Positions 46,370 to 56,625 of a stretch of 64,000 nucleotides of DNA are shown piece after piece. The stretch's first letter is position 1. The number at the start of each line of letters is the position of its first letter. The position numbers and the translations under genes were made by a program. The notes beneath the pieces were generated by a model. That model had not been told where the DNA came from, did not search any database, and saw nothing but the letters and a program-made list of their open reading frames with translations. The stretch is from Globodera rostochiensis (Eukaryota; Nematoda; Chromadorea; Rhabditida; Heteroderidae). The stretch is from contig JAEVLN010000001.1 of assembly GCA_018350325.1 (NCBI GenBank), positions 2,903,501 through 2,967,500 on the forward strand, in the 5' to 3' direction.

Positions 46370-49300
46370 ATGAACTCTCTCTCACTGCCCCCGCAGATCG
46401 GTGTGTTCGCCACTGGCCTTGCACTGTTGTCCTTTCTGTTCAACGCCTTCTTCTCGCTGGTGTTTGCACTGAACGCGCGCCTTCGGCGTTCTTCACTCTA
46501 TTATTTTGGCGTCCTTGCACTGCTCGACCTCGCGCTGGCCATCAACTACTTGGCACTGATGTCCGTCCCTGTCTACAGTAAATAAACAATTGGCCATTTA
46601 TTTAAACGAATTTTTTTTAATTTTCGGAAATTTATATAATGCCAACACTTACCTCTAGCATCGGAATTCAATGAATTTTATGGGGTAAACCCAACTCATC
46701 CATACCCATCTCATCCATATCCAACTCATCCATAGAGCATAACTTGCTTCAACCTAAACCGATTCAGAAACTCTTAACGCCATTCGAAAGATCTCGAAGA
46801 GTTGAAGCTTACATTAAGTTAAAGCTTTGTGCTTAGACAAATATCAAAAATTTATGGCCAGAAACCGCCAAGAATCGGGATTTTTTAAAGGCCATAACTT
46901 TTTTGATATTTGTCCCATCACAAAGCTTTATTAATGTTAGCTTCAACTCTTTGAGATCTTTCGATTCGCTTTAAGACTTTCTGAATCGGCGAAGGTAAAG
47001 CAAGTTATTGCCCGATCTTGATTGTGGATGAGTTGGGTTGTATGAGTTGCGTGGGACCCGAATTTTATAATTGCCCAAAAATGTTGCTCATAACACGTAG
47101 TGGACCAGTATCGACTGCTGTGGCTGTACCAACTGTTTCTGGCCTACCTTCGGCCCATGTTGTGCCTGTCCAACTTTGCCGTGTTCGCCTCCGTGTTGAT
47201 GATTTTGTTGGCCACCTCGGAGCGCCTCTTGCAAACATTTTCGGGCCGACGGGTGGTCAAAGCGCGCAGGTTTGGATTGAATTTATTTTTTGAATTCAGA
47301 ACATCTTTAATCTTCGAAAATATTTGTTTTGAATTTGATTTCACAATTTACACAGGCTTCTGCAAAGGCATCGTCCGAGGGTGACCCTATTGATGATGTG
47401 CTGGTCATTTGCTTACAAACTGTGCACATACTTCGAGATTGAAGTGGTCGAGAATGACAATTGCACGGAGTTTGAACGGTTCGCCAGCCAAGTGTTCACA
47501 TTTTTGGCATTCGTTGAAGTCAAAATGTTCAAATTTGGCATTTAGTTGAGTTACAATGTCCTGGTTTGGCATTTGTTAAGTCACAATGTCCTGGTTTGGC
47601 ATTTGTTAAGTCACAATGTCCTGGTTTGGCATTTGTTAAGTCACAATGTCCAGTTGGGCATTTTGTTGAGCACTTATTGAGCCAAATGCACAAATTTGGC
47701 ATTAATATAGGTATCGAAATTTAGTGTTTATTAAAGTAAAATGGCATTTATCTTAATTTACTTTTTTAACAGATTTGAAGTCCGTTCAGCGGTGGAGGGG
47801 GACGAATGGCACGTCTACAGGTTTTGGTGGATGTTTGTCTTCCGGAACGTGGTTTGTCACCGGAGGGGTTGGGAGGGGCGAATTCCGGAAGTTTTTGTTG
47901 TATGATTTAAAATTGAACATTTCGATCAGATTGATCACATTGGGCCCTTCTTTCTGTTGATCATTCTCAATTTTTTCATCATCCGCGCGCTCAACCGCGA
48001 ACACTTCCGTGCCACGCATTCATTTGCCACCGCAGCAGCGGCGGTGCCGCTGCGCGACAACGACGACCCCCGCCTACGCTGCACGGCAACGGCGGCACGC
48101 GACAGCCTGCGGCGGCAAAAGGGCTGCGGCGGCAGCGGTCGCCTGCAGCGGCACGCGCTCACCCTGGCTGAGGACAACTCGCAGAAGCAAAACTTGCGGG
48201 TGAGACGCATGCAGGACTTGATCAGCTCTGACTTCTCAAAATATAATTGGTTTTGATTCCGATCAGCTCCAAAACAAAATGTGATCCAGCAGACTTTAGT
48301 CTAATATTTGTAAGGCTTTGATCAATCCTAAATAATCGGGACTGATCAGGCGTCCTTAAATATGACGTCATGCGTGCGTGATTGATCATTTTGAAAAGAT
48401 CCATTTTGCTCGACAATTTGTTATGGCTTGTTGGTAACCGTTGTTTAAGTGATCAAACCACCACAAATTGATGATCAGATGGTATTGGATGTAAAGATTG
48501 TAAATGGATTGTTCGGTATCAGACGCTTTGGCTTTTTGTGAATCTGATCGGGAAAACATATATTTAATATTTTGTTTGTTTTTTCAAAAAATTAGATCAC
48601 TTAAAAAGCGTTGTTTTGGGCGGTCTTTATGTTTTATTAATATTTTTTACACAATTATTAACTCATTTAAATGTATTAATATTTGTGTTATCAATTCCAA
48701 AGGCTGCAACCCGAACGCTGATCGCCGTTGTCAGCATGTATTTGATGTCCAAAGTGCTCCAAGTGGCCGTCACATTTTTTGGTAAATTTTTAACAAAAAA
48801 ATAATAATTTGTTTAAATAAAAACAAAACAAAAAAAGGCATTAATAATTTTTCCAAACAAAATTTAGAGACGTTCAGCACCGATGAAATGATCATCGCGG
48901 CCAATTACGGCCCATTCAGACCGCTGTATTCGTATGTCAACGACACAATTCCCATTCTTACATTATTGTCCAGGTAATTTTTTGATGATTTTGATGAAAG
49001 AAATTTTGTTACAAAATTAATAAACAATAATTTTTTAGGGGGTTTTTAATGAATTTTGCAATATTTTTTATTCTTTTAATTGAAAACATTAGCAATTTTT
49101 ATTAAGCATTTTAATCATATTAATATCTAATTTTTTGAGGGCAGAAATTTTGTTACAAAATTAATAAACAACAGTTTTAGGGAGTTTTTAATGAGTTTTG
49201 CAATATTTTTTATTCTTTTATTGAAAAAATTAGCAATTTTTATTAAGCATTTTAATCATATTAATATCTAATTTTTTGAGGGCAGAAATTTTGTTACAAA

Positions 49301-49916
49301 AATAATAAACAACATTTTTTAGGGGGTTTAAATGAATTTTGCAATATTTTATTCTTTTTTTAATTGAAAAGATTAGCAATTTTTTATTATTTAAGAATTT
49401 TAATCATATTTATTTGCAGCTAATTCAGTCGAATTCGCATTTTTCTCCCTAAAATATTAGCATTTTTGCATAAATTCGGAGGGTTTACGCTTCTTTTTTT
49501 CTAGAAAAATTTGAATTATTCTGCAGGCAATTTGTAGGAAATTTTGAAAACAAAATTCATTCAGCACATTGCGCTTTCCGGTGTACTGTGCATGCAACAA
49601 GCCAATTTTGACTGCATCAAAGGCCACGCTGCGTCGACTGTTTGGGCCCGAATGGCCGCCGTCAATGTCGACAGCGAACAATAATAATTGCACCAAAACA
49701 TCGTACTGCAGCAGCAGCTGCAGGTCGCAATCGCCTCCGGGCAAGCGTCGCGTGCACAAATTTGTGCTGCCCGCTGCTGTCAACGGGCGTCGTTGCAATG
49801 CGCGCGTGCAGTCGCCACGCAGTCGCTCCGTCAACAGTCCCGCAGCGGCACGCATTGCAATCCGGGGCATTGACGAAGCAGAGCTGGTTGCAATGATGCT
49901 CAACACGACCAATTAG
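46370..49916 (+). CDS. Class A GPCR-like receptor, 8 exons
   Basis: Exons: 46370-46577, 47101-47269, 47356-47493, 47773-47851, 47930-48199, 48703-48781, 48868-48973, 49565-49916; about 466 residues in phase from the in-frame ATG MNSLSLPPQIGVF. If 45,333-45,534 belongs to it, the first coding exon instead starts at the CCCGCAG acceptor (46,397). Helices: TM1 IGVFATGLALLSFLFNAFFS, TM2 YYFGVLALLDLALAINYLAL, TM3 ending FASVLMILLATSERLLQTF (SER in the DRY position), an extracellular loop with NCT, TM5 IGPFFLLIILNFFIIRAL, TM6 TLIAVVSMYLMSKVLQVAVT, and TM7 ending ILTLLSSTLRFPVYCACNKP. The RFPVY ending in the NPxxY position is a divergence I associate with nematode FMRFamide/myosuppressin-like receptor groups; that assignment is tentative. 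The third intracellular loop is Ala/Arg-rich. The tail is Asn/Ser/Arg-rich. The donor at 47,494 (GTTCAC) is weak. Confidence 0.8.
47510..47700. repeat. 30-bp tandem repeat with TTTGGCATTTG, intron 4
   Basis: Units GTCCTGGTTTGGCATTTGTT then AAGTCACAAT at 47,559, 47,589 and 47,619, with decayed copies on each side. Each unit holds TGGCAT, the reverse complement of ATGCCA. Confidence 0.85.
48985..49420. repeat. ~142-bp tandem repeat, 3 copies, AT-rich, intron 7
   Basis: Copies of GAAATTTTGTTACAAAATTA ... AATGAATTTTGCAATATTTT ... AAGCATTTTAATCATATTAA starting near 48,998, 49,143 and 49,285. Confidence 0.8.
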
Positions 49917-50636
49917 ACTGTTCTGTTAGTGTAATGCATGCGCAAATGTTTGAACATAATTTGATGGCAATGTGTCAGCCAGCCAGCGATCACAGGGACA
50001 GACGGACGGACAGGCCTAGACAAAACAAAAAATTTTGGGGGTTGGGAAATCCTAAAAAAATCGACGATTTTTTAAGGGATGTTTTCTTACGGTTTATTGC
50101 ATTTTTTTGTTAATGAGTTTTTAAAAAATAAATACAAGTTTTTTTGAGAATTCTGCTCCCTTCTGCTGGGGGGGGGGGGAAATGTCGAGAAATTTTTGAA
50201 TTTAATGAAATTTGTTAAGTTTAAAAGCTGAAATTTATTGCCTAATTTTTCGTTTGGGGAGAGGGGGGTGTGGATTGTGGACAAAAATTTAAAAAATGGA
50301 AGGATTTTTTCAAAATTACAAACAAAAGTGTCCCTCTAAAAACATTTTTTCCTCTGTTCAAATTTTAATTAGGTGACATCATTGTGCCAATTGTTTCCAA
50401 TCTTTAAATTATTATCAAAAAAACAAAAAATTTCAGCAATTTATTCTGGTCGGGGCTTGAACACATATTATTTGTTGATTTATTGACTTAGAGAATAATT
50501 TCTTAAATATTTCATTTACTTTTTTGTAATTAAATAATAAAAAAGAGTGTTTTAATTAATGAAATTGATTTTTTTAAAGTGCCATTGATTAGAGAGATAG
50601 AGGTCAAAGATCACATCGCAAAATTTTGAAATTCTG
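49917..50636. other. Intergenic between convergent genes
   Basis: Contains the receptor 3' flank (AATAAA at 50,127) and, for the minus-strand MAGUK, a TTTATT (AATAAA on the minus strand) at 50,479. No gene seen. Confidence 0.65.
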
Positions 50637-53600
50637 TCAACTTTTTGCTTTCACTTTGGCGCCCGCCTGAATCCACTCCAACGGCACCCATTGAGGCTCC
50701 GTTTTCAGCGCTTCCAACGCGTCCAATAACCTGAACAAAGTGATCAAGTTTTCTGATCGGGTCGTGATCAGACAGACACTGGTGATCCCCTAACTGTGGA
50801 GCAGTGATCGTTGATTAGTTTGTTTTCCAAGTGATCAAATTTAGCACAATATTGAGCTGGCTTATGGCCACATGCCAAATGCCAAGGCTGATAGTGAGTT
50901 GACTGGTCTTGTTGACTAGACTGTGATCCCTCTAGGCACATGACAAAAAAGACCCCTCCAGGCACATGCCAAAAAAAAGACCGTCTCAGGCAAATGCCAA
51001 CAAAAGTACCCCTCCAGGCATTTACCAAAAAAAAAGACCTTCCTCATCCAAAATTGTACAATAATTGACGCTAATGTGCAATTGTGCTACCGTATCAAAC
51101 CCAAACCCCCCCCCACCGTACCATACCGTACCTTCTTAGGGAAATGTCGCGGTTTCGGTTGACCAGCACCAGATCAAAGCATTTGGCATGTTCGCTGTGA
51201 AAAAGCTGATCAGATTGGTCGCAGATGCGACGCAGTTCCGCGTCTTCGCGTGGCTTTCCGTGCATGCGACTCAGCTGGATGAGCTCCTCAAAGGGCGGTG
51301 CCGCAACCAACACAACGAAGGGCATAAATCTAACATAATGTGGTATAGTTGAATAAACTGATCAGAAATTTGTCATAAGCCTGATCAGAAAACAGCAAAA
51401 ACGACTAAATTTATCAGTTAAATGTGCGATTATGATAATAAACTGATCAAGGGATTTGTCATAAGCCTGATCGAAAACAGCTAAACGTGATCAGTTAAAT
51501 GTGCCATTACCTCTGATCAGTGTTTGTATAATAAACTGATCAGACGTGATCAGTTACGTGCCATTATTTCTGATCAGCGTATGTATAATAAACTGATCAG
51601 GAAGGATTCGTCACAAGCTTGATCAGAAAAAAGCAAATCGCAGAAACGTGATTGGTTAAATGTGTCCCTTTTGATCAAAGTAGGTATAATAAACTGATCA
51701 GGAATTTTTTCATAAGCCTGATCAGAAAAAAGAAAATCGCCTAAACGTGATCAGTTAAATGTGCCATTATTTCTGATCAGAGTAGGTATAATAAACTGAT
51801 CGGGAATTTTTTCATAAGCCTGATCAGAAAAAAGCAAAACACCTAAATGTGATCAGTTAAATGTGCCATTATTTCTGATCAGAGTAGGTATAATTAACTA
51901 ACTGATCAGGGTCAAAAGCTCATCGTAAAAATCGGCACTTACTCCGCATTGTAGAGCACTTCCAACGCTCGCGTTGTGCAGTCCAGCACGCATGCACGCC
52001 CAGACCGAACCACCTGACGAACAGAATCCGCTGTCGTTCCATACAAAGCAGCTAAAAATTTGTAAAAAATTAAAATTAGTGTTAATTCAAATTCGAAATA
52101 AATAAATAAATACCCACCTTTGTACTCGCCCCACTCCACCATTTGGTGATCACGAATGCGCTGCAGAATGTCTTCCTTGCGCTCAAATTTGTAATCGCGT
52201 CCCTGCTGCTCGCCAGGTTTCGGTGCGCGAGATGTGACTAAAATTGTGCACATATAAATATAATAAATAATAAATGATGGTCGGGACCACCGATCGGAAC
52301 CAGATTATTGTGATTGAGACGAGCAGGCAGATCATTTATATATTAGGGTTGGCACCCCGACGTTCTGGGGAGGGAAAAGTCGGGGATCGGAGTTCCTCGG
52401 GGTTGAAGGGTCGGGGATCAGGGACAACAAATGCAGGGTCGGGAACGGTGCTGTCGGGAATCGGGGTCGGGATTGATCCAAATCATCGGGGTCGGGGATT
52501 GATCCTCGGGGGTGTCGGCGGGGACGGAATGTCGGGGGATCGGAGTCAGGGATTGACCCAAATCGGTCGGGGATTGGGTTCGGGGGGGTTGGTGTTTTCG
52601 GGGTCGAGATGCCAACCCTAATTTATATACCTAAAACAACTGATCTTTTAATGTATTGAGAAAAGACCGAAAACCGGACAGATCGGCATCTGATCAACAC
52701 ATACAAAATGTTACTTACTGATCACGGCAACATGAATTGCTTGACCGTACAAATTTGGACACTTTGCCAATATTCCGAAAATGATGGCACGCAAATTATA
52801 AATTGCTTACCCGGCACCACTCCGGCGAGCAGGTGCGTGCGTTGTTCGATGAGCATGCGCTTCAGCGTGCGCCGTCCGACCCCGTTGGCGCCCAGCATGA
52901 CGATGACGCGGCGCCCGAACGGACTCAGCATAGCTACCGGACGGACACGGACCAGCGAAGCGGGCACAAAGCCGGACGTGGACAAGTCATTTACCTTGCG
53001 AGCCTAAACATGTGGAATTTTTCAAAAACATTTTCAAAACATAACGCCAAAACTTGGTGGAGGTTTCAAAGACAACGCCAAAACTTGGAGGTTTCAAAAA
53101 CATAACGCCAAAACTTGATGGAGGTTTAAAACAACGCCAAAATTTGGAGGTTTCAAAAACATAACGCCAATTTTGACCTGGAAATAATGAGGCCCCCTGC
53201 TGAGCACTTGAAGAATGTCGCCTCGCTGTAGCGTAAATGACAGGTAGGGCAATTGCCGTTGCTGATCCGCCAGGCTTGCTTTATAGTCGTCCAACACTTG
53301 GCAAAATTCCTAAAAATTTTCAAAAAAATGTTTCAAATTTTTTGTGTTTTACCATTGGCGCACTGTACAAGTCGGATAAAACAAGTTTCAGCTGATGGCC
53401 AGGTCCCCTGAGCGCATGCAACTGTTTCACATGCGTCAATCGACGTCCGTCAAGTTCGAGCAGTGTGTCGCCTGGTCGAATGCCCAATTTTGATGCTTCT
53501 GGTGTTATGCCAACAACGACAAGTTGGTCTACAATTGCAAAACTTTTGTTAACAACCCTCCTAGTAGTTTAAGCCACCGCAAATTTGTTCCAGCTCGAGC

Positions 53601-54176
53601 TGTTCAAGCAGTTCAGGACGTGGTACTTCCACAATGCGTGACTCGTAGGCACTGGCCAACAAGTGGCGATTGTTTCCAATAGTATAATCGTTGTTGTTCA
53701 CCGGAGGGACTGAAATGGGCAGCGGTCCGTTGGAGAGTAATGGCGGCGATTGAACCCTTAGGGCACAAAAAAACATTTTTTTTTAAATTTCAACAAAATT
53801 TTACCTGAGGGGAACATTGCCTGGGGGCAGAATGCGTTCCAGAACAGTGACCAATTTGCGTTGTCCATTTGTGGCATCCCAGCTCAAATATTCGCGACGC
53901 GTCTCACCAGCGTTAGAAATGTTATTCTGAAAAAAAATTCCTAGTTAAATGTAAAAAAATTTCCATTTAAAAATGGGCACTTTGTTATAGATTCAAATAA
54001 AAAATTTGAAATTGGCGAACCGTCTTCGCCTCCGGCGGCACGTTTATCGGTGAACGTACGCCATCACGGTTTTCAAGCTGTTCAATACGTTTTAGTAGGG
54101 AGTCCAGCGTGTCCGACAAGCGGTTGGCGGTGCCCCGCATTTGGCCCAATTCGTCAGCGGCATCGCCCTCAGACAT
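50637..54176 (-). CDS. Membrane-associated guanylate kinase, MPP/p55-Stardust type, 10 exons
   Basis: Exons, 5' to 3': 54176-54021, 53926-53805, 53756-53578, 53528-53353, 53309-53178, 53003-52811, 52237-52118, 52051-51943, 51329-51132, 50730-50637; 492 residues in phase. Order: a short N-terminal coiled-coil-like segment (TANRLSDTLDSLLKRIEQLE) with no L27 domain; a PDZ core (VVGITPEASKLGIRPGDTLL); an SH3 (YLSFTLQRGDILQVLSRG ... STSGFVPASLV); then a guanylate kinase-like domain with VIVMLGANGVGRRTLKRMLI, TSRAPKPGEQQGRDYKF, LYGTTADSVRQVVRSG and the C-terminal TEPQWVPLEWIQ typical of MPP proteins. Known role: scaffolds at cell junctions and polarity complexes. The P-loop reads GANGVGRR rather than the active-enzyme GxxGxGKS/T, so it is likely a binding module, not a kinase. 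The SH3 has HYFQ where WWQ is usual. An upstream exon with L27 domains cannot be excluded. Confidence 0.92.
51340..51910. repeat. ~100-bp tandem repeat full of TGATCA, MAGUK intron
   Basis: About six copies, some shortened, of AATAAACTGATCAGGAATTT ... CATAAGCCTGATCAGAAAAA ... GTGATCAGTTAAATGTGCCA ... TTTCTGATCAGAGTAGGTAT. I count 19 TGATCA palindromes in about 570 bases. Lies in the intron 51,330-51,942. Confidence 0.9.
52345..52619. mobile_element. MITE-like inverted element, MAGUK intron
   Basis: Left end AGGGTTGGCA and right end TGCCAACCCT form a perfect 10-base inverted repeat, each preceded outwardly by ATT. The interior is variants of GGGATCGGGGTCGGGGATTG. Contained in the intron 52,238-52,810. 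Confidence 0.7.
53005..53172. repeat. ~30-bp repeat of CAAAACTTGGAGGTTTCAAA and ATAACGC, MAGUK intron
   Basis: Five or six short copies of ACGCCAAAACTTGG(TGGA)GGTTTCAAA between exons ending 53,178 and 53,003. Confidence 0.8.
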
Positions 54177-56625
54177 TTTGTGCCAAAATTTAAATTGGCA
54201 CACAAAGAGTCCACATAAAAATAGAAAATATTTAAATGTTTAAAAAACGGATTCTAAAAATTTGCTGGAATTTTAGGGACTCCGGACCATTTTTTGACAA
54301 GCTGACTCGCCCGGGGGGGATGGATTCTCGATTCTTAACAATGCCCCGATGGGTTGTCGTCCGTCCGGCGGGCCGGCCGGTCGGCTGGCTGGCCAAATTC
54401 GGGCCGCCCTCGAGAGTCTCGACACAAGAGTGGGTGGGGGGTGGGGGTTGTGTGAAATGGCATTATTTTCCCTCAACGGTAAAGGCCCTGGGGCGACAAT
54501 CAATAATTCCGGCCAGAATGGGTGCCATGGAAAAGGGAGGAAATAAACGGCGGCTTGAAGAAGACCAAAATTAGGACTTGTGTAGGTAAAATGCCAAAGT
54601 TTTACAATGCTTTTGTTCAGCTGGGGGCTTGAAGCTTTGGCGGGTGAATAGAGTAGACTTAAGAAGTCATTAAACATACCCTTAGGGGTCCCCCCCCCCT
54701 AAATGCTTCTTTTTTGTTTAACTAAATTTTAATTCGTATATTTTTAATGGGCTTTGAAGTGGAATTTGAGCGGAACCGAAATTACCGGGAGCAAATGTCA
54801 GTACCCAAAATGGAAATTTCAGTCCCGCTTCCGGTGGCGGGGGTAAAGAAAGTGCCACGGTGTGAAGAAGGCACGGCACAATTGAGACCCGGGGGGGGGG
54901 GGGGGTGGGAGGGTTTGCTGCTTTATGTTGTGAAGTTCCCAATCAAAAAATCAAAATGTAATTTTGTTTAAACACCGGCTGTTCAAAAATTCGCCATTTT
55001 TTGCGATTTTTGGAGCTATTTTCTTAATTAAATTTGTTAAATTCCCCAATTTTCCCGGCGGCGCTACCGGACTAGTGAATTTTGTTTAATTAATTTGTTG
55101 TTTAAATTCAACTCATTTCTTTAATATTATGCAAAAATTTATATTTAAAGAATTTATGAATAGGAAAAGCGTCAAAAAAATGTTAATTTTAAAGTCCAAA
55201 AGAAAAAGGACGACCAAAATGAGTGACTAATGCGACGGGAAAGAAAACATTTTGGGAGGAAAAAGCGAAAGCGCATTTTGTGAAGGGATTGGACGGAATT
55301 TGAGCCTCTTGGGAGAGGGGACACATCGCCAAAAATGGCGGGGGGGGGGGGCCGGCGGCGAAGGCAATAAACTCCGATGGACTCTCAGCGCCCGATAAAT
55401 TTTATTGCAATTTTGGAAAATGGGGCAAATTCTTTTTGGGCAAATTTTCAATTGATCAATCAATGGGCTGTGGTGACTTAGAAGTCTCGAAAATCACAAT
55501 TTGTTGCTGCAAAAGAAGGAACGAAAGTTTTCAAAAAAACGCAAAAGGTAAGCTATTAGACAGTTCTCAAAAGAGTTATGGCCAGAAACCGCTTTTTTGG
55601 CCACAATTCGACAATAACTTTTTTTGTGAATTGTCCAATGCTTAACTTTTGCATTTGGAGGCTTTGGTGTCGAAAATGTTTGATTTGGTTAGATTTGAAA
55701 GAAGTTATAACGAAATAACTTTTGAAAAGGGAACGAGTTGATATTTCTTTTACCATAAAGAAGATGCCACCGACGAGAACAGAAAAATGAGGCGGAATTT
55801 AGGGCTTCAAAAATTTCCGCAAATTTGGAAAGGCCCCACAAGCTGCTGACTTTATTTTTAATAGTTTTAAAGCAAAAATTCAGGTTTAACAAATGGAGGG
55901 GGGGGGGGGATGTAAATTTCCTGTCATCGATTAACCAACCCCCGGGGGGAGGGGGGAGGAAAATGCATTACCAAAGGCGGCGCCCGAGGGGATTCATTTT
56001 GATGAGCCGATTGTCGCCGCGTCAAGTGCATGAATAAATTACACATTGAAAAGCCAATTTGGCTTCGGCATTATTCCGACCAAAATTAAATCATCTATGG
56101 CTAAATGTATAATTAAATAAATCGTAAAAAAATAAATTTAAAATGAATAATGCCAAATTTGTTTCTTCCTAAATATTTTATTTTTTTAATTAAAATATTC
56201 ATTTTGCAGTTTTTTCATTGTAATAAAGACCGAATAACCTGAAGAAGGAGCTTATATGATTATGAAAAATTGGGAGAAAAATGGTGAAACAAATTTTATT
56301 CAAAAATTTTAAGCCAATTTCCAAATAATTTTTAAATAATCCATAAAAAATAGATAACAATAAATGTTTTGCAAATAAAATAAATATTTATTTAATTTTT
56401 TGTCGTCGCTGAACGCATTCATCCAGTTTATGTTGTTTTGCTTGCAACCGCCTTTGGCCCAGTTTGATCGCCCTAAATTTGTTCAAAAATTAAATTTTCT
56501 TAATAAATTTGAATCCATTCTGAAATTTTTGTAATTGTCAAACAAAAAAAAAATCAGGATTTTTTAGACTTCAACCCCCTTCGAATGATTTTTTCCGAAA
56601 ATTTTAATTCCCTAGGCCCCGGCTA
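54177..56625. other. Intergenic between two minus-strand genes
   Basis: Promoter side of the MAGUK and 3' side of the collagen gene. Several G-runs (54,890-54,904; 55,340-55,350; 55,897-55,908) and palindromes such as CCCCCGGGGGG. No gene seen. A minus-strand AATAAA (plus TTTATT at 56,387) fits the collagen 3' end. Confidence 0.65.

Noticed and set aside
45707..46443. Long Ser/Leu-rich (+) and Arg/Glu-rich (-) ORFs
   Set aside because: Direct translation of the TC/GA microsatellite; open in all frames and tied to the repeat boundaries.
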